A stretch of DNA of 64,000 nucleotides, from positions 18,793,284 to 18,857,283 of the forward strand of contig NC_079412.1 in assembly GCF_026213295.1 (NCBI RefSeq), given 5' to 3'. Below the pieces are notes generated by a model. That model was not told the DNA's origin. It ran no database searches and worked only from the letters and a program-made list of their open reading frames with translations. Position numbers and translations under genes: made by a program. Origin of the DNA: Gadus chalcogrammus (taxonomy: Eukaryota > Chordata > Actinopteri > Gadiformes > Gadidae). The stretch's first letter is position 1; every line of letters starts with the position of its first letter. This document shows positions 53,051 to 64,000 of this stretch, piece after piece.

Positions 53051-56000
53051 GTAGGAAATAATGATATGCAAAAAAAACGCGTGCTATCTTTACTTTATCT
53101 ATATGCATTTGCATAGGATGAGGAGATTGAGTGTCATGTGACCATGTATGAGAGTCGCTCATACACAAGGCTGCAGCCTATTGCAAATAGCAAGTAGCAG
53201 CAGGAGTTCAGATCAGCTCTATCACATTTCAAAATGTCTCGAAAGTCATTGGGGTGTGTAAAGCCTACAAATGATTCTATTTCTATCATCTTGACAAAGT
53301 GAGCCACAGCTGCTGGCGTTTGTAATGGGAATTATATTTGACCTACATTTGCACAGTGTGGACCCAGGCGTGTTCTGTGATTTTTATAATGAAATATTTA
53401 TTCTATCTGCATTACTACTGCTATAGGGCCACGTGCCACTTTAGTGGCCTATACAGCAGCTTGCCTGTTGTAAAAATAGTACTCCCGAAATACAAGCCAG
53501 TAGTGTTCCAAGGTTAAATTTAGACTGTCACTCATTTCACCAGTTCAGGGTTTTCTTGCAACCCCCCTCCCCCCCCATGTGTGAGGAAAGATGTGACGTG
53601 TGCCTGATGCATCCTTCACCTTTTTTTTTCTTGTTAAATTGTAAGTACTTGGTATGGCCAGTCGACAATCCAGAACATATGGAAATGTTTAACACTAAGT
53701 GTCCTGAAAAATACTTGGGTATAATAAAGCAGAAACAATTCTAGTGGTTGTTCCCCCTACCTTTTTTGTGAGGCAATAAACTACATTGAATAATTGAGTA
53801 AATTGAAAACATCACTAAGTATTCAGAGATAGTTAAGCTAAGTCTAATAAAGCACACTCTAGTCAACCATCCCGACGCACTCAGCATTGGGTAGGCTATG
53901 TCTACTAAAGCACCCTTTAGTCAAACATCCCGAAGCATTCAGAGATGGGCAGGTCTAGTACAGCTCACACTAGTCAGTCTGTGTGCATATGCTAGAGAAA
54001 GGAATTTGTGTGTGCATGTCCCAATATTTACCAAAATACATGTTGTCCACTGGTGGCCAGTTTTTTTTTTCTACACATAACCTACATAAACTTATGGTAA
54101 TAAAAATGGTAGATGTTGGAACCACGACCGTTTGTGGTCCAAAATAAGTTTGGGTATCGGAGCATAAGCCCTGCTAGAACCTTGACAAGAACTGACATCA
54201 AACTAACATCGTCCTCTCGACCCCCTCGGCCATTCGTGGTCCCCATCGCAGGAGCACTCATCGGAGGGTGCCGAGAACCGCCTGAATGCCCTGGAGGAGT
54301 CGTACGCGCTGGCCCAGAGGCAGGTGGGCGTCGCCATGGCCACGGCGGAGCAGCTGAAGACCTCGGACCTGCCCGCCCAGGTGCTTTCCCTCCACACGGA
54401 GATGAAGGCGCGCCTGGCCGAGATGCAGCAGGCCACCGCGTCGGCCGAGCAGCTGGGCCAGCTGCACGGCGCCCTGCAGGGCAAGGGCGAGGAGCTGGAG
54501 GTGGTGCGGCTCCAGGTGGAGGGCCTGGGGGCGCTCGCCGCCCAGCTGGCCCAGAGAGTGGAGAGCTTGGCGGGGGGACTGGGCGAGGCGCACGCCTCCC
54601 TGGACGTGCAGGCCGCCGACCTCCGGGAGCTGAAGGAGCTGTTGGAGGGAGAGGATCCGGAGGTCGATGCGGAGGTCGATGCGGAGGTCGATGCCGTCAG
54701 GTATGTTTCAATACCGATGGGGGGGAGGGGGGGGTTAGATAGCTCCCGTTCTCTGACCCATAAGATTGTGTTGACATTGCCAAAGCCCCTGTGTCTGCGA
54801 CCGGCTGAGTGCGCTGCTCTGATGGTTTTGTCTTACTCCAGGCTACTGGTGGCGGGCCCTGTTTGATTCCTCGTGTGATTTGTATCAACATGCCCGATGT
54901 TTTGATGGTTTTTGAAGTTGCTTCCCGTTCAAATTCCAGCTCTGATGCAGCGCTGTGAATGCCACAATATTGTGGTTCACATTGTAGCTGTTTTGCACAA
55001 GATTGTAGAATCCTTTTTAAAACTATTGTTAACTTTTTACCTGCAGTCAGTAAAAATAAGTTTGTTTGGGTTTTACAGTGAGACGCTTGAGTCGGAGCTT
55101 CCGAGCAGTGTCGAGGAGGAAGAAATCGTGGTAAGTCAACCACAAACATTTTCAGTATTTCTTGGAGGTATTTGTTAAAGATGTGTTGCATCCGACGTTG
55201 CATGTTTCTGCATACCTTAAAGCCTTCATTTGGTGCAATAGGTTTCAATCATAGAAGTCTGTTTAACCATATATACAAGACGTTGGGCCAACAGTGAACA
55301 TCTTGTAAAACCAGTTCACCAAGTATCTGATTTGCCTCAATGTCAAGAAAAGGCCCACATTGTCTCTTTACTATTTTTAGCCCGTTTGTGTCCAATGGGG
55401 ACTAGAATGAGATCATCCCATTACTTTAGACTAATTTCCTGGTGTGGATTCTCACATTGACATGTTGGATATTGCTTCCCCATAATCCCACACTGTGGTT
55501 AGGTCTTTACTTTACACACCAGTACTCTGACTGTCAGCGTTCAACTGATTAGCTACTTGGGGCGTGCTCCGGTATTTGAGTGTCGTAAATCTTTAGAGTG
55601 TCAACGTCTCAAAAACCCTTTGTTCTGTCTGCTAGCCGGAGAGTGAGGAGCAGGTACAGGAGGCCCTCCCCGAGGTGGAAGAGGAGGCAGCACCACCAAC
55701 ACCAGCACCAGCGGCAGAGGAGGCGGTGCCCACAGCTGTAGCTGTAGAAGAACCAGAACAGGAGGAGGAGGCTGCTGTAGCAGAGCCTGAGGAGGAGGCA
55801 GAAGCAGCACCCGAGGCCCCGGTGGAGCCAGAGGCCGCTGCGGCGGAGCTGGATGGTAGCGAGGTCGTGGAGGAGCAGGCAGCGACCGAAGACTCGACCG
55901 TCCAACAAACGGAGGAGGTTGTCCCAGAGGAGCAGGTAGAGGAGGTTGCTGAAGAAGAAGAGGAGGCTGCTGAGGAAGAGGAGGCTGCTGAGGAAGAGGA

Positions 56001-56355
56001 GGCTGCAGAGGAAGAGGAGGCTGCAGAGGAAGAGGAGGCTGCAGAGGAAGAGGAGGCTACAGAGGAGGTCCTGGAAGAGGAGGCAACAGAGGAGGTTCAG
56101 GAGGAGGTGACTGAGGAAGAGGCAGTTGAAGAGGAGGTGACTGAGGAAAACAATATTGCTCCCGAGGTGGAGACTGAAGAAGATATTGTTGAGGAGGACT
56201 CTGTAGTTGAGGAGGAGGAGCCTCTTGAAGTAGCCGTGGAGGAGGAGAAGAAGGAGGCGGTATCTGAGCAGGAAGCAGTAGAAGTGGACGAGGTGCCAGA
56301 AGTGCGTACTGTTGCAGTGGAAGAAGAAGCTGTGGATCAAGCCAAGGAGGAGTGT
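52778..56355 (+). CDS. Unrecognised single-pass membrane protein with coiled coil and Glu-rich tail (coding span, 4 coding exons)
   Basis: I do not recognise this gene. Exons 52778-53050, 54252-54700, 55079-55130 and 55636-56353 join in phase and give 497 residues. Residues 1-32 are polar and basic. Residues 33-55 are a membrane helix (FTLLFILFLMIVIGGAGISW). With no signal peptide and a basic N-terminus, a type II topology is likely. Residues 56-240 form a predicted alpha-helical coiled coil, and 241-497 are extremely acidic. The overall layout and a WF.FQQS motif just after the membrane segment recall IKBIP and, less closely, CKAP4, while an acidic lumenal tail also recalls junctin-type ER proteins. 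None is a clear homologue. It starts 450 bases after the igfn1 poly(A) signal on the same strand. Confidence 0.85.
53051..54251 (+). other. Intron 1 of the membrane/coiled-coil gene
   Basis: Contains an imperfect tandem repeat at 53820-53985, about 60 bases long and 2.5 copies (motifs TCTAATAAAGCAC and CATCCCGA.GCA.TCAG). No exon seen. Confidence 0.65.
53820..53985 (+). repeat. Imperfect tandem repeat, about 60 bp, 2.5 copies
   Basis: Each copy has CTA(A/C)TAAAGCACNCT.TAGTCAA.CATCCCGA in order, ending with TCAG. Confidence 0.7.
54252..54700 (+). CDS. Membrane/coiled-coil gene, coding exon 2
   Basis: 150 residues (92-241) of uninterrupted helix-forming sequence rich in Ala, Glu, Leu and Gln: AENRLNALEESYALAQRQVG, LSLHTEMKARLAEMQQATAS and RVESLAGGLGEAHASL, with Leu/Ala in heptad-like spacing. 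It ends with three exact 12-base repeats encoding EVDA at about 54658-54693. Much richer in GC than the flanking introns. Confidence 0.9.
55079..55130 (+). CDS. Membrane/coiled-coil gene, coding exon 3
   Basis: A 52-base exon encoding SETLESELPSSVEEEEIV. The AG|T codon with exon 2 keeps frame. Flanked by GGGTTTTACAG and GTAAGT. Confidence 0.85.
55636..56353 (+). CDS. Membrane/coiled-coil gene, coding exon 4, Glu/Ala-rich tail
   Basis: About 239 residues, roughly half Glu, with Ala, Val and few positive charges: PESEEQVQEALPEVEEEAAP, then EEAAEE repeats and EVTEENNIAPEVETEEDIVE. An 18-base tandem repeat (55962-56060) encodes the EEAAEE block. The donor AGGAGT|GTAAGT leaves one T. Joining to the AG|AGCGCT acceptor at 56503 makes TAG. 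If this intron is retained the protein instead ends KEECKSSTL at 56373. The acidic composition would suit Ca2+ or basic-protein binding, but that is a guess. Confidence 0.82.
55962..56068 (+). repeat. In-frame 18-base tandem repeat coding EEAAEE
   Basis: About six copies of GAGGCTGC(T/A)GAGGAAGAG. Third-position changes are few, suggesting recent slippage; copy number may vary between individuals. Confidence 0.85.
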
Positions 56356-56503
56356 AAGTCAAGCACACTGTGAAACATTGCTGTTTTAAGTATTAATTTT
56401 TTCGTTTGTGCATTGTGGTCACTGAATAACACAAATGTACATCGGGGCACCAAATTGACTTTGAGATGGCAAATTCAAACCTGTTCCTCTTCCCTTTTCT
56501 TCA

Positions 56504-57265
56504 GAGCGCTGTGGGACGTATGCAGAGGGGACAATGTTCCACAACTGAAGAATGGACAGTCTACAACGTGGGGACGGGGGAGGGGGGGACACCCGGGACT
56601 ACTGGAGCTGAGGCGCAGTCTGCACATGCTGGCACTTCTCTAGCTGGAAGATCAGGTCGCACTCGACACTGAAGCTCTCGGTACCTCAAAATAATGTGAG
56701 CCCATAGGCGTCAAATTCTCAGTTATTCAGGGTTCCCTCGCCAACGCCAACCCCCGAGAGCCTTAATCTGTTGAAAGAGTACAGATGTTTCAACACAACG
56801 CCATCTTTTCAACATTGCATACTTCACCTACCATAAGAAAGAGAACTAGCCCCCCTTGTTAACTCCTTTTGAAGCCATGTATCTGTTTTGTCGTGTATTG
56901 GTAGCAGAAAGACTCGGAGTATATATGCTGTGTGTCATGTGATACTTGTTTACACTAGAAGGCTGCTGACACATACACCTTAAGTACTAGAATAAGAAGG
57001 GAAATGTAATTCTAACTAATCGATCTCGTATTGTTTTCTTATTGATTTCTTTGTTGATTTTTTTCATGTCTCGTCTTTCCTCCTTTCAATACATAGTGGG
57101 TTACAAGGGGAATATAATTGGTGCCACAAAAAAAACACAAACACCTGAATACAGTCAGTTTTTTTATTTGTACCTTTTAATATTTTTAGTGCCTTTTGCA
57201 CTACATGTCCTCATCCAAAGCCCCGCCCCTTTGTATTGTTCAATAAACTTTTTTTGTTTTCTACT
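56504..57265 (+). terminator. Last exon, 3' UTR and poly(A) signal of the membrane/coiled-coil gene
   Basis: The acceptor TTTTCTTCAG at 56503 is followed by about 740 bases of untranslated sequence to AATAAA at 57242-57247, with T-rich sequence directly after. The short frame ERCGTYAEGTMFHN visible here is not reached in the spliced phase. Confidence 0.6.
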
Positions 57266-58114
57266 ATCGGTTCTGTCTTCTATATATATATAATTCCTTT
57301 ATGAATGTAGGCCACTCTGGACAGTATTGAAGATGATGCAAAAGTACAGCCCAAATAATAGCATTTCACCAGTGTTTTGCATGGATGCCTGAAATTATTT
57401 TATAAACTGGAAAAATACATTTTGATATTATAGTTGAACAAGCTGCAGTTGCATTCAGGATACCAATGTGAGTCTGGTGAATCATGCAATATGTGTTGGC
57501 TGGGCATATTATAATAAATGCTACATGTCAGTACACAGTAATATGTTGACGTCATGTGAAAGAGTGAGGAGGACCGCCTCAGGGGCATCACCTTCTGTAA
57601 GTGTTATGGACGGACCAATTACATATTAATCATGGAAGAGGCGTAGTTGACATGATGTATGCTTATTCAACTGAGCAGACTTTTACCAGAAAAATAATTA
57701 AAATAGGTTTTGATAGGAACATGAAAGAACAAGGATATTAATATAGTTGAATTTCTGATAGCATTGAATATACTCAGCGGTTATGTCTGTATACTCTAGT
57801 GTTCTACCTATATAGTGTTTTATCTATATAGTGCTATCGTTTAGTATGCTGTGTGTTTGTATCCTGCCCTGCAGAAAGGAGCTGTTTGGAAATGCTTGCG
57901 TCAGACCTTGCTGGATTGTCCTGTCGGTAAGGACGAGCTGTGTAAGGCATCCGTAGGGAGGTAGACTCTCTCTCTCTCCCTCCCACCCTCCTCTCTCCTC
58001 CCTCTCTCTCCCCTCCCGTCCGGTACTCTCCTCCTCTCCTCACTCTCACAAAGTCACCGGCCTCACCCGCTTGGTTCCGCCGGAGCCTCAACGTGGCTCC
58101 CTCTTACTCTGACC
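57266..58114. other. Intergenic stretch before the myosin phosphatase gene
   Basis: No coding signal. A CT-rich stretch at 57965-58045 just upstream of the first exon may be part of its promoter or leader. No TATA box seen. Confidence 0.5.
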
Positions 58115-60203
<2,089 letters not shown>

Positions 60204-61144
60204 GTAAAAAGGCTGATGCTGTAATGAATAAACACAGTATTAGTATTACTGTATTCATATTAAGTAAAAGGGTGTGCTTCAGTTTGACAATCGTTTATAA
60301 TAATGCTCCAGCATTGTATTGTCACTAGATGGCACCATCGCATCTTCTTACTTTTGAGTCCAAAGCCTTCTACTGCATTTCCAGTGCACTTGCAGTTCAC
60401 TTGATGCCGGTGACTTAATAGAATGCAATCCTTGGCAAAACTTCATTTTAATATAGTCTAATTATCGAGCCAATCAATCATTGAGGCTTCTGTTCAAAAT
60501 GAGTTATGTACCGATCACCTAAGCACACTTACATGTTGAATGGGATCACTCTATCTATTTGGTTTCCTTGTAACATCCTAAGCTAAAAGGAATGTTGTCA
60601 GTGCAGTGATGCAACATGGATTAGTGCATGGCCATCGCATGATATGTTGTCAAACAGTGGATATGCAGAATGGACGGTTACTGGATTCCTTTAGAGAAGT
60701 AACCAGGAGGGCCCAATAAGCTCTGCTCCCACCTTAGTCTTCTCTCTCCAACCATGTGACATTGCGGAGCTCCCTCCACATTCCATACCATATTGGGCGA
60801 AGCTCGGGGCTCTATCTATCCCCATGGTTTACCCTTGGATTCGGACAGAGGATTCTCTCGCTCTCGTTCTTTCTCTTTCAATCTCTCTCATGCTGGGCTC
60901 TCCACCTGTGCAGGCTCATGTTTTGTCTCATCTTCTCAGACCTTGGCACAGATATCATAATGGCAAAAGAAATTGGTTCATCTCTAGGGTGTGAAGTGTT
61001 CACAAACAAGCTTTTGCATTTTAGTTATTTACCAGCAATCGTGCCCAGAATTTGCATCCAAATGACAATGAATGCCAGGGATGAGCTGGCCCGAGGGGGA
61101 TGTCTGTGTCTGTGCCGCAGATAGATGCCACAGACCCAACACAG

Positions 61145-61145
<1 letters not shown>

Positions 61146-61184
<39 letters not shown>
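61146..61184. repeat. G39 homopolymer
   Basis: 39 consecutive G. True length is uncertain in any assembly. Confidence 0.93.
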
Positions 61185-61186
<2 letters not shown>

Positions 61187-62936
61187 CTGTCTGTGGTACA
61201 GCTGTCTGCTGCTGGCATTTTAGATACATGGGCCTATTAGTAACGACAGAGCCTCCAAGTGTTCACCCTGTACTAAATCTGGTTGTGATAATCAACCTAA
61301 GCAGAGAGGATTGCATAGCAGAAGAGATGCCTGATCCAAACCCTGCACCCTCCTGTAGGGCTGTACAGGAGGTGCCAACACAATGCTCAAATGTATTTGT
61401 AATAACAGGGAGAGGGACAGACGACGCATGAGTAGACATGCTGCCACTGACGGGGCCGACACATGGAGAGCCGAGACATGACTCTAGTTTAACTGCATAC
61501 TTTCCTAGCCTGACACCCCGAGATTGAGTTGACAGAGAGAGGGAGATGTCAGCGGCGCACTCTGTAAAGCTCGTTTGAAAGGGAGAGAACGTTATGGATA
61601 ACAATCTGCAGCACCAAAAAGGGGAATATATTTCCAAATGGAAAGTCATAAAGGAGAGAATGGGATTCATAGCTTCCAGAGTTTAAGATTTTTGGGGAGT
61701 TTTTGGGGTCTGCGTTCTACATAGGTCCGACTTCCTCAAGCCAGTGGGGCAAAGGCAGAGGAGAGAGTCTTTAAAGGCTGATGATTCACCAAAAAGGCTG
61801 TTCACACGCCAAGAGTAATTGCTCATTATTTTAAACATAGCCATAATAGTGGTTCAGATATTGTGTTATCATTATTAGTTGTCAAGCAGCGAAGGCGCAG
61901 GGTATCTATTGCTATTGCTAGTTTTATTATTGTTATCACTATGATTATTAGGACTCCACAGATAACATTTTCTTAGCACAATTGTTAAAATAGGGTTGGG
62001 ACTTGAGGGCATGAGAGCTGCAATAAACATTGAAATATGCCGACAGTATTAAGCACAGCTTGTCTTTTTTCTCTTTTCTTTTCAGGCATGGGTCAACAGC
62101 AGTAAATAATTGTAAATGAATCGCGTTCCAATATTCTTCCTCACAAAGGACAAGTATTAGCAGATGAGACAAGAGAGGCTGCTATTATTCTCTTAGTATT
62201 AATCAGAGCCAGCCAAGGCTTCCTAATTCATTCTGTGTCTGTCTGTCTGTCTTTCTTTTTGTTCTTTCTTTCCTCAACTTCTTTCCATTCCTTCTCCTTC
62301 TCCACGTCCCGTTCCATTAACTAGTGTATCATGTTGAGTTATTTTCCTGAAACGGCCTCAACGCTGAAAACCTCGCTATAAAAGGAAGTCAGACCATGAT
62401 TAGAAATGAGGGGCTCTGCTTGTGTAGAATGGACTCTCTGGAGACTGATAGGGAGAAAAAAGCCCCGTCATATTTAACTATCGCACACCTCAAGAGGCCA
62501 CTGCATGAGTCACTTTCAGTGGATCCAAACTGTCTTGCACGAGCGAAACAATAGTGGAACTGTTTTCAAATGTCTCGATATGGGATTGTTATTTATGGAT
62601 TGTTGGTCTCAGGATTGAAATGTAACAACTGAGCCTTGGGCCGCTAGCAACGCGCCACCTGTCCTTCTAGAAAATAACCCCCTGACTTATGATGATGATG
62701 ATGATGAAGGTGGGGGGAGGGGGGAGGGGGCTGCTTCATGAAGGATATATCCGTCCTCCCAGGACACCAGCCATCTTAATCCCAGAGACTTCCAGCCCTC
62801 TGCCCTCATTGTCATCCCCCCCTCTCCATCTATATCAGTGGATGATTTTAGCCCTCAGTCCTGAGTCTGTCCACAGTAGAGTGTCTGGCCTGCTGCCAGT
62901 CAGAGCTGCCAGAGAGTGAGCTCCGAGAGAGAGGGG

Positions 62937-62940
<4 letters not shown>

Positions 62941-63022
<82 letters not shown>

Positions 63023-63087
63023 CTGTTTGTCTTTATTTTAAGTGAACGTAGGAAGAGAGAGAGCATCTGGATCAGACTCTCTCTCTC

Positions 63088-63135
<48 letters not shown>

Positions 63136-63261
63136 CCCCTCTCTCTCTCTCCCCCTCTCTCTCTCTCTATCTCTCTTTCTCTCTATCTCTCTCTCCCCCC
63201 TCTCTCTCTCCCCCTCTCTCTCTCTATCTCTCTCTCCCCCTCTCTCTCTATCTCTCTCTCT

Positions 63262-63328
<67 letters not shown>

Positions 63329-63367
63329 CCCCTCTCTCTCCCCCCCTCTCTATCTCTCTCTCTCCCC
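62941..63367. repeat. (GA)n array followed by inverted (CT)n array
   Basis: GA from 62941 to about 63021, then CT with CCCC and TA interruptions from 63076 to 63367. The arrays are complementary and can fold on each other. Located 480 bases upstream of the candidate alternative first exon. Confidence 0.93.
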
Positions 63368-63847
63368 TGACGTCTTCCTCTGGATATTTTAGCTCTTTCA
63401 CATGTCATGGAAACTCAGGCTGTTGACAGGGTGGAGCCAAAGAGATCCACAATGTTTGCTTTTCATCGGCCGCTTAGCTCTCCTCTCCATGAGACACAAG
63501 CCTGCCTTTGGTTGTTTATCTTCACTTCTTTTTTTTTCTCTAACGAGATTTGGAGAGACTTTGCATGAGTTTTTTTTTTTTTCCTTCTTTGGAGAGAGGG
63601 TGGGACTACAGTTCAGCCACCCGTCCGTCTCTGGGATGTGAGGCTGGACGTCCTGCAGTCCGTCCACACCTGTTATAGGCGAGGATTCCCCCCCGGCCGG
63701 TGAAGTCATGGGCATCCACGGTCTCGTCTTCTGATTGGTTCTGTGGGATCCCAGAGCGAGCAGCCTCAGTGTTTGTTGGACTTTGGTGCCGTTGGTGGTT
63801 CCTTCAGAGGGTTCCTGCTTGTTGGGGGGCCAGGACAGAGAAAGGCA

Positions 63848-63949
63848 ATGTCCTCTTACTACCCCCGCACTAAGGATGTGACACGCGCCAGGAAGTCACT
63901 CTCGGACTCCCCTCCCTCCTCTCCTTCTCCTACAGCCAAAAACTTCAGA
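63848..63949 (+). CDS. ppp1r12b: Candidate alternative first exon of the myosin phosphatase gene
   Basis: 34 codons from ATG: MSSYYPRTKDVTRARKSLSD then SPPSSPSPTAKNFR, ending at CAGA|GTAAGA in phase 0, the same phase as exon 5. No good acceptor precedes it, and an ATTGG (inverted CCAAT) box lies at about 63733. This suits an internal promoter, as used for the small heart M20/M21-type subunits of PPP1R12B. The RARKSLSDSPPSSP stretch looks phosphorylatable. The link to the gene is by position and phase only. Confidence 0.55.
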
Positions 63950-64000
63950 GTAAGAGCGCAAACTCATCATTGAATAGCATTTGATTTCAATATGTTTTGC

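Larger units (their letters stand above)
60204..63847 (+). other. ppp1r12b: Intron of the myosin phosphatase gene
   Basis: No further exon recognised. Holds a G39 run (61146-61184) and GA and CT arrays (62941-63367). Confidence 0.55.

Noticed and set aside
55609..56340. 243-codon minus-strand frame, extremely Leu-rich, resembling membrane helices
   Set aside because: It is the antisense of the Glu-rich exon; GAG/GAA codons read backwards give CTC/TTC.

Overview
The window is vertebrate nuclear DNA, most likely from a teleost fish. The genes are built from short exons with GT-AG introns, dinucleotide microsatellites are very long and frequent, and the transposon families present (hAT, PIF/Harbinger, Kolobok-like) are typical of fish. 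The abundance of long CA/TG arrays would fit a cod-like fish, but the sequence does not prove a species. No RNA gene, CRISPR array, operon or bacterial feature was seen.

Positions 1-32080 hold no exon I can support on either strand. They contain microsatellites, a Harbinger relic carrying a Myb-like fragment (about 16588-17144), a hairpin element (17587-17734), a three-copy tandem repeat split by a hAT element with a perfect 8-bp target duplication (18231-19829), and a second, shorter hAT copy of the same family (27282-27518).

Positions 32080-52330 hold a complete gene for IGFN1 (immunoglobulin-like and fibronectin type III domain-containing protein 1), a muscle Z-disc protein. A TATA box, a non-coding first exon and 28 coding exons were assembled by hand. 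All reading phases agree and give 1567 residues in the order Ig1-Ig2-Ig3, a Ser/Gly/acidic linker, Ig4-Ig5, FN3-FN3-FN3, Ig6, FN3, Ig7. One intron carries a Kolobok-like element with a THAP-domain fragment.

Positions 52778-57247 hold a gene I do not recognise. Its four coding exons (497 residues) encode a short basic N-terminus, one membrane segment, a coiled coil and a very long glutamate/alanine-rich tail. Its probable stop codon is assembled across a splice junction.

From 58115 to the window end runs the 5' part of a myosin phosphatase targeting-subunit gene (PPP1R12B/MYPT2-like). It contains the RRSTQGVTL Rho-kinase phosphorylation site but starts from its own short first exon, with no ankyrin repeats upstream. 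A 127-base TG array forms the whole acceptor tract of its fifth exon. A second candidate first exon lies at 63848-63949 and ends in the same phase.

IGFN1 and the myosin phosphatase subunit both belong to muscle biology. Whether the middle gene is also a muscle gene is unknown. All three are on the + strand.
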